A DNA stretch of 64,000 bases from Polyangia bacterium (GCA_030424595.1 JAUHWG010000043.1:1-64000); one strand, 5' to 3'; counted from the first letter of the stretch, positions 10,719 through 19,767 are shown. The notes: generated by a model from the letters alone, not told the origin. Made by a program: numbers and translations.

Positions 10719-11657
10719 CTAGCCGCGGTTGCGGTCGATGTGCGCCCGGAGGAGGCCGTGGACGATCTCCGGGTGCTGGTGGTGGGCCCAGTGGTTGGCG
10801 TCGATATAGCGCATCTCGAGCTCGCTGACGTGATCGCCGAGGGAGTCGTAGAGCTGCGGCGAGAGGGCGAAGTCCCGCCGCGGGACGACCATCAGCGACG
10901 GCACGTCGATCCGCGGGACCGGGCGGGGGCGACCGCGCTCCCGGAGCGCGCCGCGGAGGAGCTGGCGGTAGAGCCCGAGCGTCCCGGTGGTGTCGGCGAC
11001 GATGGTCTCGGGATCGACGCACTCCTTGACGGTGCTGCGGGGCACACCGCCGAGGCGATGGGCGCGGATCGAGCGGGTGACCGGATCGTCACGCCACATC
11101 CGCTCGGCGAGGCCGGGGATCTGGAAGGCGAGGATGTACCAGGAGCGGCGGAGCTGGTCGGCGACGAAGCGGAGGTCGCGGAGGCGACCGCTGCGGAGCC
11201 GCCGGCCGAGGAGGGGGAGGACCAGGCGCGGGTGGGGCCCGGCGATCGCTGTCAGGGAGCGGAGGCGGGCGGCGTGCTCCGGGACGCTGGCGAGGGCCCA
11301 GCTGAGCACCGCGCCCCAGTCATGGGAGACCAGGTGGACCTGGCCCTTGGGCCCGGCGATCGCGTCGATCACGGCGATGAAGTCCGGCAGGATCCGCTCG
11401 ATCGCGAAGCCCTCAGGATCGGCCGGGGCGGACGAGCGACCCGCTCCCCGCAGGTCGAAGGCGGCGACCTCATGATCGGCGCCGAACGCCTCCATCGCCG
11501 GGATCCAGGTCCGCCACGAGTCGGGGTAGCCGTGGACGAAGAGCACGGGCGCGGCGCTCGTGGTGACGCCGCGGCGGGGGAGCTGGCGGCGGACGTGGAG
11601 TCGGACCTCAGGGGTCTCGACCCAGAGGGTCTCGAGATCCAGGCTGGTCATGCTCAT
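10719..11657 (-). CDS. Alpha/beta hydrolase, epoxide hydrolase or dehalogenase type
   Basis: 312 residues. The oxyanion-hole motif HGYPDSW is at about 42-48. The nucleophile elbow SHDWGAV puts Asp113 in the nucleophile position (HDWG), which is typical of epoxide hydrolases and haloalkane dehalogenases rather than Ser esterases. The catalytic His is in IDANHWAHH (about His289). A cap domain covers about 145-240. The likely reaction is hydrolysis of an epoxide or a related electrophile through an aspartyl-ester intermediate. It is the first gene of a possible minus-strand operon leading into the glycosyltransferase, sigma factor and anti-sigma genes. Confidence 0.88.
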   Translation of the reverse strand: MSMTSLDLETLWVETPEVRLHVRRQLPRRGVTTSAAPVLFVHGYPDSWRTWIPAMEAFGADHEVAAFDLRGAGRSSAPADPEGFAIERILPDFIAVIDAIAGPKGQVHLVSHDWGAVLSWALASVPEHAARLRSLTAIAGPHPRLVLPLLGRRLRSGRLRDLRFVADQLRRSWYILAFQIPGLAERMWRDDPVTRSIRAHRLGGVPRSTVKECVDPETIVADTTGTLGLYRQLLRGALRERGRPRPVPRIDVPSLMVVPRRDFALSPQLYDSLGDHVSELEMRYIDANHWAHHQHPEIVHGLLRAHIDRNRG

Positions 11658-11809
11658 CGCTCCGGTATGCCACAGACGCTCCCGGCTGCGCGGCCGCGAT
11701 GTCCCCAGGGGTCGCGGAGGGTCGGCCTGGACGCGCTCGGAGTGGGCCTCGCGGGGCTTTCACGACTGTCGTCTAGACGCGGGGGGCGACGAGGGGGTAG
11801 CGTCCGCGG

Positions 11810-12004
11810 ATGGCGGATCCGCACCCCGAAGGACAGGACCACGATCACGGACACGAGCATGTCCACGGCCCCGGATGCTCGCACGATCACGACCATGACC
11901 ACGAGCATGTCCAGGCGCCCTACGTCCGGGCGGTGCCGAAGGTCGGCCGCAACGAGCCCTGCCCCTGCGGTTCGGGGAAGAAGTACAAGCGCTGCCACGG
12001 CTGA
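11810..12004 (+). CDS. Small His-rich SEC-C zinc-binding protein
   Basis: 64 residues. The first two thirds are packed with His-Asp/Glu dipeptides (HDHGHEHVHG, HDHDHDHEH), a likely metal-chelating tail. The C-terminus is a textbook SEC-C motif (GRNEPCPCGSGKKYKRCHG) that binds one zinc and is found at the end of SecA and many small proteins. It may be a metallochaperone or metal buffer; the role is unknown. Oriented opposite to the hydrolase gene, with a 152-bp shared upstream region. Confidence 0.85.
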   Translation: MADPHPEGQDHDHGHEHVHGPGCSHDHDHDHEHVQAPYVRAVPKVGRNEPCPCGSGKKYKRCHG

Positions 12005-12078
12005 GCTCGGCGGGCAGCGAAGCCCGCGCGGTGCGACCCCAGGGCTCGTGAGCACCCGCTCCCGCTCTCGAGGTCGCG

Positions 12079-12378
12079 ATGGGCGATGAGCCGCGCTGCC
12101 CCCTGTGTGGGCGCCCGATCCCGGCGGACGCGCGGCAGAGCCTGCACCACCTGATCCCCAAGCTGCGCGGCGGCAAGGGGGGACCTACGGTGCTGCTCCA
12201 CCAGATCTGCCACAACGAGATCCACGCGACGTTCTCCGAGACCGAGCTGGCCCGCGACTACTCGACGATCGAGGCGCTGCGCGGGCACCCGAGGATCGCC
12301 GGCTTTATCCGCTGGGTGGCGAGACGACCGCCCGGGTTCCACTCGAAGACGCCGGGTCGTCGACGCGCGCGGCGATAG
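12079..12378 (+). CDS. HNH-family small protein
   Basis: 99 residues. It carries CPLCGRPI, then SLHHLIPKLRGGKGG, then LLHQICHNEIHATFSE, the order seen in small HNH proteins: a zinc-knuckle pair, the HH of the beta-hairpin, and the N/H of the metal helix. These proteins bind DNA or nick it, but many are uncharacterised. It follows the SEC-C gene by 74 bp on the same strand. The C-terminus is basic (GRRRARR). Confidence 0.85.
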   Translation: MGDEPRCPLCGRPIPADARQSLHHLIPKLRGGKGGPTVLLHQICHNEIHATFSETELARDYSTIEALRGHPRIAGFIRWVARRPPGFHSKTPGRRRARR

Positions 12379-12396
12379 GGTGCGCCGGCGAAGACT

Positions 12397-12441
12397 CCCG
12401 GCAGCCCGGCAGCCCGGCAGCCCGGCAGCCCGGCAGCCCGG
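12397..12441. repeat. Tandem 8-bp repeat CCCGGCAG
   Basis: Between five and six head-to-tail copies of CCCGGCAG just after the HNH gene, in the convergent gap before the minus-strand gene ending at 12505. No gene is visible in it. Confidence 0.9.
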
Positions 12442-12504
12442 CGAACCAGCGCTCGCGCTGGGCTCCGCCTCGCGAGAGCGGCCCTCGTCTGCCCCGGGTG
12501 GGGG

Positions 12505-13278
12505 CTAGATCCGCATCCCGGCGACCCGGTAGACGACCCAGTAGAGGTTCGCCGCGTGGCGCTCCGGCAGCTCGCGGCGGACCGCGCGGAGGTTGTTCGC
12601 CATCGACTCGATCGCCCGATCGAGGGCGTCGACCTTGCGGGCCTCGATATGGGTCGCGACGCCGATCGGCTGCCACGAGGTGCCCCAGGGGATCATCCAG
12701 CTGAGCAGACGATCGCCGGGGCGGACCGCGTTGACCGCGTTCTTGTCGCGGAGGGTCACGGCCTCATCGCGGAGGGTGTCGCGGCCGCGGATGCGCTGCT
12801 TTTTGACGTTCACGTCCTGGATCTGGACGAGGCCGAGGCGGGCCTGGGAGCAGGCCTCGAGGGCGGCGAGCTGGCGGCCCTGGATCCCCGGCCCCATGCG
12901 GCGGAAGAGGTCGACGATCCGGACCCCGTTGCCGTCGCGCCAGCCGTAGAAGAGGAACGAGTAGAAGGCGCTGCGGAGCTCCGGGAGCTGCTGCTCTTGC
13001 TTGGTCGCGGCCGCGAAGAAGCCGCGCGCGACCTGGGGGATGAGATCGGCGAGGCGGCGGTTGACGAAGGCCGCGAGCATGCCCTCGACCCGCTCAAAGT
13101 CGCCGCGCTCAAAGCGGCCGATCGAGAGGACCTTGGCCTGCGGAGTCGCGCTCGAGGTCTTGCTCGCGGCTGAGGTAGTGCGCTTGACCGCAGGGGTGGG
13201 GGCGGTCGTCGCAGCGTCGGGGCTGCCGACCCCGGAGCCGCGGCGCTTGCGTCGTGATTGGCGTGGCTTGTCGCTCAT
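12505..13278 (-). CDS. Conserved-looking protein of unknown function
   Basis: 257 residues. The N-terminal 45 residues are basic and Ser/Thr/Ala-rich and probably disordered. A compact helical domain follows (SIGRFERGDFERVEGMLAAF, LRSAFYSFLFYGWRDGNGVR, LLSWMIPWGTSWQPIGVATH) with several Trp and Tyr and no signal peptide or membrane helix. I do not recognise the family. Same strand as the lipoprotein trio upstream, but 102 bp away, so probably an independent unit or the end of a longer transcript. Confidence 0.75.
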   Translation of the reverse strand: MSDKPRQSRRKRRGSGVGSPDAATTAPTPAVKRTTSAASKTSSATPQAKVLSIGRFERGDFERVEGMLAAFVNRRLADLIPQVARGFFAAATKQEQQLPELRSAFYSFLFYGWRDGNGVRIVDLFRRMGPGIQGRQLAALEACSQARLGLVQIQDVNVKKQRIRGRDTLRDEAVTLRDKNAVNAVRPGDRLLSWMIPWGTSWQPIGVATHIEARKVDALDRAIESMANNLRAVRRELPERHAANLYWVVYRVAGMRI

Positions 13279-13380
13279 GGCGGGCGGCTCAAGGAGAGGT
13301 CGAGGTCGGGGTCGAGGCGAGGGGGCGAGGGGAGCAGGGACAAGGAGAGTGCGTCGGCTCAGCGCGCGACCGTTCGTCAG

Positions 13381-14619
13381 CTAGTCAGCGCAGGAGCCGT
13401 CGGTCGAGCTCCGCGGGAGGATGACGTTGATCAGGATCCCCGGGGCCGCCTGCAGCGGCTCCGCGGAGAAACAGACGTCTCCGGCCTCCGAACGGCCTGT
13501 CAGCTCGATCCCGTAGTTGCCCCACTGGAGGGTCTCGGTGACGAGCTGGGTCGCCTGGCAGGGGAAGGGGGCGCCGTCGAGGGCGGTGCCGTCGAGGTCG
13601 CCGCCGACGAGAACGGCGTCGACGGGCTGGTCGGTGTCGAGGTCGATCACGCGGGCCGTGAGCTCGGTGATCTCGAGGGTGGAGCCGGCATCGGCCGCGC
13701 AGTAGCGGAACTCCTTGTCGGCGTCCGGCCCGGCCTCAAAGGCGACGATGAACTGGATCGGCGCGTTCAGGGGGGTCAGGAGATCGTCGCCGCTGAAGGT
13801 CGCGTCGACGTCGACCGGCTTGCCCTGGGCGCCGGTCACGGTGAACTCCGTCACCTTGGTCTCGGTGACCGCGACGTTGTCGAAGTTGAGGCCGGTGATG
13901 CTCACCGAGTGCGACTCGACGTCGGGATCGATCCGGCGCGAGAAGGACGAGGTCAGGGTGGAGCAGCCGATCACCCGGTCGGTGCTCGGATCGTCGTCGA
14001 CGCGGAGGCGGAAGGTCGTGACGCCGACGGTGCCGCAGGTCACGTAGGGGTTGTCGCCGAGGAAGCTCGGCGAGACGAAGAACTGGATGTTCGTGACCTG
14101 GTTGCTCTCGCGCGGGTCGGTGACCCGGCAGTCGATGTCGGCGCTGTCGACGTAGCCGTCGCCGTCGTTGTCGATCCCGTCGTCGCAGGTCGGCGGCGCC
14201 GGGAGGACGAGATCCTCTAAGAGGGCGACGGCGCCGCTGCTGATCGTCACGTCGGCGCTGACCGAGACCCCCTCGGCCCAGGGCGTGCCGGTGCTCCGGC
14301 GGAGGCCCTGGAGGGTCAGCTCGTAGGTGCCGGCGTCGAGCTCGGGGCCGGGGGCGAGGCCGCTGTCGGCGTTGAACTCGTCGGGGAAGCAGGGGAGCTC
14401 GCGGACGTCGACCGGGAAGCCGTCTCGCCGGGTGGTCAGGCGGAGCTTGCTGATCCCGACCGAGGTGCACTGGCGGATCGAGGTCAGCTCCGGCGGCTCG
14501 GCGCCCTCGTCCAGGTCCTCGGCCTGGATCCGCCAGCGGAGCTCGACGCTCGGCGACTCGGCGCAGGCCGGAGCGAGCGCGAGCGCGAGGACGAGGGCAG
14601 GGCGCGAGATCGACATCAC
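13381..14619 (-). CDS. Lipoprotein with MopE-type calcium-binding loop
   Basis: 412 residues; a signal peptide ends at the lipobox LAPAC (Cys19). The body is a series of beta-rich segments. In the middle, CDDGIDNDGDGYVDSADIDC (about 145-164) is a perfect copy of the Cys-flanked Asp-rich calcium loop known from MopE and thrombospondin-type-3-like repeats of myxobacterial surface proteins. It is the last of three lipoprotein genes on the minus strand with gaps of only 5 and 8 bp, so the three products probably act together at the outer membrane. The N-terminal opening (VELRWRIQAED) resembles the start of the other two (IELSWSMLE, VEIAWSLID), so the three look like paralogues. Confidence 0.82.
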   Translation of the reverse strand: MMSISRPALVLALALAPACAESPSVELRWRIQAEDLDEGAEPPELTSIRQCTSVGISKLRLTTRRDGFPVDVRELPCFPDEFNADSGLAPGPELDAGTYELTLQGLRRSTGTPWAEGVSVSADVTISSGAVALLEDLVLPAPPTCDDGIDNDGDGYVDSADIDCRVTDPRESNQVTNIQFFVSPSFLGDNPYVTCGTVGVTTFRLRVDDDPSTDRVIGCSTLTSSFSRRIDPDVESHSVSITGLNFDNVAVTETKVTEFTVTGAQGKPVDVDATFSGDDLLTPLNAPIQFIVAFEAGPDADKEFRYCAADAGSTLEITELTARVIDLDTDQPVDAVLVGGDLDGTALDGAPFPCQATQLVTETLQWGNYGIELTGRSEAGDVCFSAEPLQAAPGILINVILPRSSTDGSCAD

Positions 14620-14627
14620 GCGCGGGT

Positions 14628-15407
14628 CTAGCCGTCGCAGGGGAGGTTGGCAAGGTCCAGGGTCGTCGTCAGCCCGGAGAAGGGGATGACGATGGGGACA
14701 GCGCAGCTCGTGCCGCCCTCCGGTCCGTCGACCTCGAGGTTGAGAACGTAGCGCCCAGGATCGACCTCGAAGCGCTGATCGACCGCCCAGGGGCCGTCGC
14801 AGGCGATCTCCCCGCCGCCGAGGGCCAGGCCCTGGTCGCCGACGAGCGCCTCGCGGTAGCGCGCGGTCGTCGCGACCTCACCGTCGGCGAGCAGGAGATC
14901 ATCCCCGGGCTCGGCGTAGGTCAGGTGGGCGGCGGCGACCGAGCAGCTCCCAGCGCCCGCGAGGAGCAGCTCCCAGGGGGCTGTGGGCGGGCTGAGATCG
15001 ACGTCGAGCTTGAGCAGATCTCGCTCGCCGACCGCGAGGAGCTCCTCCAGCTCGTAGCTGTCGCCGTCGACGTCCGAGAGCGCGCGGGTGAGGAGCCGGT
15101 ACTCCCCCGGTCGGAGGTCGATGAAGACGTTCGAGGTCAGGCTCGCCAGCTCCTCGGCGGTCTGGTAGCCGAACTCGCAGTCGTAGGTGAGGGTGGAGGC
15201 CCGGAGGGGATCGTCGACGTCCTCGACGGTGAGCTCGACCCGGCGGACGAGCGCTCCCGCGCAGGTGCGCAGGCGCAGGCTGGCGTCGCCGTCGCTGGCC
15301 TCGCGCTCGAGCATCGACCAGGAGAGCTCGATCCCCGTGAGCCGGTCCTGCGGCAGGGCGCAGGCCGCCAGCGCGGCTGCGACCGAGACCGCGACAGACG
15401 ACTGCAT
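14628..15407 (-). CDS. Lipoprotein, middle gene of a three-lipoprotein operon
   Basis: 259 residues from the ATG at 15407; a signal peptide ends at LAAC (Cys16). The frame extends upstream, but that part overlaps the preceding lipoprotein gene and is Arg/Pro-rich, so it is excluded. The mature part starts IELSWSMLE like its neighbours, then has beta-rich segments (RRVELTVEDVDDP, SNVFIDLRPGEYRLLTRALS) and scattered Cys pairs. No known family. Eight bp separate it from the next gene and 5 bp from the previous one. Confidence 0.78.
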   Translation of the reverse strand: MQSSVAVSVAAALAACALPQDRLTGIELSWSMLEREASDGDASLRLRTCAGALVRRVELTVEDVDDPLRASTLTYDCEFGYQTAEELASLTSNVFIDLRPGEYRLLTRALSDVDGDSYELEELLAVGERDLLKLDVDLSPPTAPWELLLAGAGSCSVAAAHLTYAEPGDDLLLADGEVATTARYREALVGDQGLALGGGEIACDGPWAVDQRFEVDPGRYVLNLEVDGPEGGTSCAVPIVIPFSGLTTTLDLANLPCDG

Positions 15408-15412
15408 CGAGC

Positions 15413-16054
15413 TTACGGGCAGTTTTCGGGGAGTTCGCAGCATGTTCGGAGGTCGAGGGTCGCGGTCGTCGGGTCGTCGAGGTCGAGGACGATCTGATAG
15501 ACCTGGAGGTCGGTGACGAGGCCGCCCTCGACCTTGCGATCGCGGGGCCCCGGGAGCTGCACGCACTCGGTCGAGAGGGTGCAGGTGCAGGCGGGTTCGC
15601 CCGCGAGCTCGGCGATGACCCGTGGCTCAAAGCGGTAGTCGAGGGCCGACGAGGGGACGGTCACCGATCCGCGGGCGGTGTTGCAGGCGAAGCTGCGCGG
15701 ATCGATCACCTGGCACTCGGGGTCGTCGCAGCCGCCGGCGCACCCGGGGTCGCAGACGCGGAGCTCAAAGCGGAGGGTCGCCGGGGTCTCCACAGGATCT
15801 CCCGGCGTGTCGACCCCGCCGTCGCCGCTGTCCACCAGGCCGACGAAGTCGCAGGTGTTCGTCAGGGCCCCGTCGGGGTAGAGGGCGGTCCCCCCCTGAT
15901 CGATCAGGGACCAGGCGATCTCGACGTAGCCCTCGGTCGGGGTGCAGCCGGTCGCCAGCGCGCCGAGGGTCCCGGCCGCGGCGCTGAGGCCCGTCAGGGC
16001 GAGGACGGCTGCGCGGAGGCGGGTTTTGGCGCCCCAGGGCCCCAGACGGTGCAT
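15413..16054 (-). CDS. Lipoprotein, first gene of a three-lipoprotein operon
   Basis: 213 residues; a signal peptide ends at LATGC (Cys37). The mature region opens with VEIAWSLIDQGG and is Cys-rich (CDPGCAGGCDDPEC, CTCTLSTEC), probably disulfide-bonded. Divergent from tolQ with about 90 bp between them, so the two promoters share a short region. Function unknown; likely a surface protein with its two downstream paralogues. Confidence 0.78.
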   Translation of the reverse strand: MHRLGPWGAKTRLRAAVLALTGLSAAAGTLGALATGCTPTEGYVEIAWSLIDQGGTALYPDGALTNTCDFVGLVDSGDGGVDTPGDPVETPATLRFELRVCDPGCAGGCDDPECQVIDPRSFACNTARGSVTVPSSALDYRFEPRVIAELAGEPACTCTLSTECVQLPGPRDRKVEGGLVTDLQVYQIVLDLDDPTTATLDLRTCCELPENCP

Positions 16055-16086
16055 GTGCGGAGGATACCACCGGACGCGTCATAGGT

Positions 16087-16115
16087 TTGACGGCTTTGGC
16101 CGCGCGGCTGTAGCC
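16087..16115 (+). promoter_or_regulatory. Possible sigma-70 promoter for tolQ
   Basis: TTGACG at 16087-16092 and a weak -10 (GTAGCC, 16110-16115) 17 bp further on. The -10 is poor, so this is only a candidate. It would give a very short leader if translation starts at the GTG at 16126 and a normal one if it starts at the ATG at 16147. Confidence 0.3.
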
Positions 16116-16146
16116 TGCCGGCACTGTGATCTCGCCGGCCTTGAGC

Positions 16147-16854
16147 ATGTCTCTTACCCCCCTCCTCGGTAAGGTTGATATCTACAACCTGCTCTTCGGA
16201 TCCGAGGGGATCATCTTGGTCGTCGTGTTGATCCTGATCGCCCTCGTGGTGCTCAGCTTCTTCGTGATCTTCTACAAGCTGGTCCACGTCTCGCAGGCCC
16301 AGTCGCAGTCGATCAATTTCCTCGACCGCTTCTGGGAGAGCAAGCGCCTCGACGACATCTACCGGGTCACCGACCAGCTGAAGTACTCGCCGCTGGCGGC
16401 GATGTTCCGCGCCGGCTACGTCGAGCTGTCCAAGGTCAAGAAGAAGGACAAGGACGACGCCGCGGCCACCGGGACGATGCACGACAAGATGGACGGCCTC
16501 GAGAACATCGAGCGAGCGCTCGCGCGTGCGCGGGTCAGCGAGATGACCAAGCTCGAGAACCTCCTGCCCTTCCTCGCGACCGTCGCCGGCTCCGCCCCCT
16601 TCATCGGCCTCTTCGGCACGGTCTGGGGCATCATGGACGCCTTCCTGAACATCGCCGCGGCGGGTCAGGCGGACCTCGCGACGGTCTCGCAGCCGATCGC
16701 TGAGGCGCTGGTGACCACCGCCCTCGCGCTCGCCTCCGCGATCCCGGCGGTCGTCGCCTTCAACTACTTCAATCGTCGTCTCAAGGTGCTCGGCGCCGAG
16801 ATGTCGACCTTCTCGAGCGACTACCTCAACATCGTCAAGCGCCACTTCTTCTAG
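16147..16854 (+). CDS. tolQ: TolQ/ExbB-family proton channel protein
   Basis: 235 residues from the ATG at 16147 (an in-frame GTG at 16126 is the alternative). Three membrane segments: about 20-43 (IILVVVLILIALVVLSFFVI), then after a cytoplasmic loop the conserved pair LPFLATVAGSAPFIGLFGTV and ALALASAIPAVVAFNYF. GSAPFIGLFGTVWGIM and the Thr-rich third helix are the family signature. With TolR it forms the inner-membrane proton channel that energises TolA/Pal and pulls the outer membrane inward at division. First gene of the tolQ-tolR-tolA-like-tolB run. Confidence 0.93.
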   Translation: MSLTPLLGKVDIYNLLFGSEGIILVVVLILIALVVLSFFVIFYKLVHVSQAQSQSINFLDRFWESKRLDDIYRVTDQLKYSPLAAMFRAGYVELSKVKKKDKDDAAATGTMHDKMDGLENIERALARARVSEMTKLENLLPFLATVAGSAPFIGLFGTVWGIMDAFLNIAAAGQADLATVSQPIAEALVTTALALASAIPAVVAFNYFNRRLKVLGAEMSTFSSDYLNIVKRHFF

Positions 16855-16917
16855 CTCTAGGCCAGGCCTAGGGGAGAGCGGAGCCGCAGACGAGGACCCG
16901 GGGAGGAGGAGACCACG

Positions 16918-17364
16918 ATGAGCAAGATGATCGACGACGGCGTCCAGGGGGACGGTCCGATGGCCTCGATCAACGTCACCTCGCTCGTCGACGTGATGTT
17001 CTGCCTCCTCATCATGTTCATGGTGTCGGCGCCGATGATGGCGCCGCAGACCGAGGTCGAGCTGACCCTGCCGAAGGCGGTCGCCGACGAGGTGACCGAG
17101 GACGACCTTTTGCTCTCGGTGATCTCGATCGACGTGAAGGGGCGGGTCTACATGGGCTCGACACCGCTCGCGGACGATCCTGCGCAGATGGCGCAGGAGA
17201 TCGCCAACAATCAGAAGATCCAGGGCGACGGCCACGTTTTTCTCCAGGGCGATCAGAACGTTCCGTACGAGCGGATCGTTGACGTTCTCCTGGCGCTCCA
17301 AGAAGCTAAGGTGGAGAAGGTCGGCTTCATCACCGATCCCAGCGTGGGGCGCGGAAAAAGGTAG
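16918..17364 (+). CDS. tolR: TolR/ExbD-family protein
   Basis: 148 residues. One N-terminal membrane helix with the essential Asp (SLVDVMFCLLIMFMVSAPMM) and the downstream LPKA motif. A periplasmic ExbD domain follows (ISIDVKGRVYMGSTPLADD, YERIVDVLLALQEAKVEKVG). A strong purine-rich ribosome site (GGGAGGAGGAGA) precedes the ATG. It pairs with TolQ as the proton channel. Ten bp separate its stop from the next start. Confidence 0.93.
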   Translation: MSKMIDDGVQGDGPMASINVTSLVDVMFCLLIMFMVSAPMMAPQTEVELTLPKAVADEVTEDDLLLSVISIDVKGRVYMGSTPLADDPAQMAQEIANNQKIQGDGHVFLQGDQNVPYERIVDVLLALQEAKVEKVGFITDPSVGRGKR

Positions 17365-17373
17365 GACAGGACC

Positions 17374-18225
17374 ATGAGTGACAAAGAACGGAAGATTCGC
17401 ACGGTCCCCGCGCTGCTCTCCCCCTTTGTCCCGATGGCGCGCGAGCTCGGCGACATCCTCCGCAACCCGGCGGCGCTGATCGGCGGCTTTGTCGGGACCG
17501 CGGCGGTCAGCGCTGGCCTCTGGGGGCTCTTGATGATCCCGCAGGCGAACGCCGCCGAAGAGGACGACGCCGACGAGCTAGTGATGGACTTCGTCCCCGG
17601 CGCGCTGGTCCGGCAGGGCGAGAAGATCGACCCGGAGAAGCTCCCCGAGAAGATGATCGTCGAGGAGACCGTCGCCGCCGAAGAGAGCGCCGCCGAGAAG
17701 GTCACCAAGGACGAGAAGGTCGAGCCGACCGAGACGAAGAAGGTCGACGAGAAGCCGGACAAGACCAAGTCCAAGGAGAAGGCCGACCCGAACAAGAAGG
17801 ACGCCAAGAAGTCCGACAAGAACCGGGACACCAACAAGCAGTTCAAGAACGATCTGCCGACGGTGAAGGACCTCCCGGGCGATCCCTTCGGCTCGCCCAA
17901 CGGCTGGGCCGACATGGCGAAGGACGGCGATCCCTGGGCGACCGGGGTGATCGGCGCCCTCAACAAGATGAAGGTCCCGAGCTACGCCGCCGAGCAGAAG
18001 TCCGGCGCCTACAAGTTCCAGATCGTCATCTGCGCCAACGGGACGATCTCTCAGGTGACGACGAAGGGCGGGAGCGGTGACTCCACCCTCGACAACATGG
18101 TCAAGGCGGCGGTTCTCGCGACCAAGATCCCCTTGCCCCCGGCGGACATCGCCAAACAGCTCAAGGGCGGCTGCAAGAAGATCCCCTACCGGTTCACCTG
18201 GAGTAACGGCGGCAAGGTCCGCTGA
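17374..18225 (+). CDS. TolA/TonB-like energy-transducing protein
   Basis: 283 residues. A cytoplasmic N-terminus, one membrane helix (about 28-50, AALIGGFVGTAAVSAGLWGL), then a highly charged Lys/Glu/Asp periplasmic rod (about 75-165). The C-terminal domain (about 185-283) has GAYKFQIVICANGTISQVTT, DNMVKAAVLATKIPLPP and a second Cys in LKGGCKKIPY. The order TM - charged spacer - TolA/TonB C-domain, and the place between tolR and tolB, say it is the TolA equivalent. The two C-domain cysteines could form a disulfide. Confidence 0.85.
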   Translation: MSDKERKIRTVPALLSPFVPMARELGDILRNPAALIGGFVGTAAVSAGLWGLLMIPQANAAEEDDADELVMDFVPGALVRQGEKIDPEKLPEKMIVEETVAAEESAAEKVTKDEKVEPTETKKVDEKPDKTKSKEKADPNKKDAKKSDKNRDTNKQFKNDLPTVKDLPGDPFGSPNGWADMAKDGDPWATGVIGALNKMKVPSYAAEQKSGAYKFQIVICANGTISQVTTKGGSGDSTLDNMVKAAVLATKIPLPPADIAKQLKGGCKKIPYRFTWSNGGKVR

Positions 18226-18461
18226 TCTCCTCCTGTGAACGTTGAGCGCCTTCGCGCCCCCTGAAGCTCGTAGTGGCCCCTCTGCGGGCTCCTAGGGCAG
18301 GTTCGGCAGATCCTGGCCGCCGTCTCTCCGCGCGTTGTCCGGCGCCTCCTCCTCCGAGGGGCCCCCGAACTGCGCACTCGCGCAGGTGTCGCCCTCGAAA
18401 AGGCAAAGGGGTTCACCCCGTGCCGGCTCCCGTGTATGGTTGCCACGCCTCAGGGGTACCT

Positions 18462-19730
18462 ATGAAGCGGACGCTGCTCGGAACTTCGATTCTCGCCACC
18501 ATCCTCGTCGCGACCTCGTACTTCGCTGGACAGGAGCCTGCCGTCGCCAACGCGGCCGCCCCCAGCGGCGACGTCTCGGTCGGCAGCGGCTTCCGCCTGC
18601 TTCGCCTCGCGATCCCAGCCGACGGTCGCGTCGGCGACATCCTCCGCAAGAACGCCGCGATCTCCGGCGGCTTCGACGTCATCGACCGTCGCAGCATCCC
18701 GAGCGCGCTCGTCCGCGGCAAGGGCTTCGACAAGAAGGCGTGGGCCGACATCGGCGCTGAGACGGTCGTCCTCGCCGACGAGGTCGGCGGCCAGTTCAAG
18801 TTCCGCCTCTACGACATCGCCAGCGGTGACCGCCCGGTGCTCGCCCGCGGCTACGCGGCGAGCGATCCGCTGAAGGCGGCCAACCGCTTCATGAACGACA
18901 TCATCGAGCACTACACGAAGATCCCCGGGGTCTTCGGCTCGCGGATCGCGTTTGTCCGGACCACCCGCTCGCCGACCGTCTCGAAGAACGTCTACACGGT
19001 CGAGATGAACGGCGAGGCGCCGAGCTCGATCACCTCGAACCGGTCGCTCAACATCCTCCCGTCGATCGGACCCGGCGGCCAGGTGCTCTTCACCAGCTAC
19101 GCCAAGCGCAACCCCGACCTGTGGATGGGCGGCGGTCAGCTCAAGCGAATCTCGACCCAGTCCGGGCTCAACCTCGGCGGGACCATGTCGCCGGACGGCG
19201 GCACGATCGCCCTGACCCTGACCAAGGACGGCAACTCCGAGATCTACACGATCGACAGCAGCGGGACGATCAAGGCGCGCCTGACCAACAACAAGGCGAT
19301 CGACGGCTCCCCCTCCTGGAACTCCGGCGGCAACCAGCTCGCCTTCGTCTCGAACCGCGCCGGGGGGCCGCAGGTCTTCCGGATGTCCGCCAACGGCTCC
19401 GGCGCGACCCGGGTCACCAAGCAGGGCTCCTACAACCAGAGCCCCGACTGGAACCACGGCGAGGGCGATCGCGGCAACCTGATCGCCTACTCCGGTCGTG
19501 ACTCGAGCAACCGCTACGACGTCTTCTCGATCAACCTCCGCGGCGGCAAGATCAACCGGATCACCCAGAACCCGGGTCGCAACCTCGACCCGACCTGGAG
19601 CCCCGACGGGCGGATGATCGCCTTCCAGTCCTCGCAGGGCGGGATCTACGTCGCCAACGAGCAGGGCAACAACCAGATCCAGATCATCAAGGCGGGCTCG
19701 ACCCCGGACTGGGGCCCGCGCTCCAAGTAG
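18462..19730 (+). CDS. tolB: Tol-Pal system beta-propeller protein TolB
   Basis: 422 residues from the ATG at 18462; the open frame reaches back to 18273, but MKRTLLGTSILATILVAT is a clear signal peptide start. Periplasmic N-terminal domain (about 45-170), then a WD40-like six-bladed propeller built of TolB repeats: GGTMSPDGGTIALTLTKDGN, GSPSWNSGGNQLAFVSNRAG, PDWNHGEGDRGNLIAYSG, LDPTWSPDGRMIAFQSSQGG. It links TolA with Pal at the outer membrane. 236 bp separate it from the TolA-like gene and a clear terminator follows. No pal gene is present next to it in this window. Confidence 0.92.
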   Translation: MKRTLLGTSILATILVATSYFAGQEPAVANAAAPSGDVSVGSGFRLLRLAIPADGRVGDILRKNAAISGGFDVIDRRSIPSALVRGKGFDKKAWADIGAETVVLADEVGGQFKFRLYDIASGDRPVLARGYAASDPLKAANRFMNDIIEHYTKIPGVFGSRIAFVRTTRSPTVSKNVYTVEMNGEAPSSITSNRSLNILPSIGPGGQVLFTSYAKRNPDLWMGGGQLKRISTQSGLNLGGTMSPDGGTIALTLTKDGNSEIYTIDSSGTIKARLTNNKAIDGSPSWNSGGNQLAFVSNRAGGPQVFRMSANGSGATRVTKQGSYNQSPDWNHGEGDRGNLIAYSGRDSSNRYDVFSINLRGGKINRITQNPGRNLDPTWSPDGRMIAFQSSQGGIYVANEQGNNQIQIIKAGSTPDWGPRSK

Positions 19731-19767
19731 ATCGACGGCCGGCCGGCTGAGAACGGCCGCTACGCAG

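Noticed and set aside
9397..11022. Longer glycosyltransferase with 118 extra N-terminal residues
   Set aside because: The extension overlaps the hydrolase gene in another frame and is Arg/Pro-rich; MRICDVNNFYSP at 10668 is the natural start.
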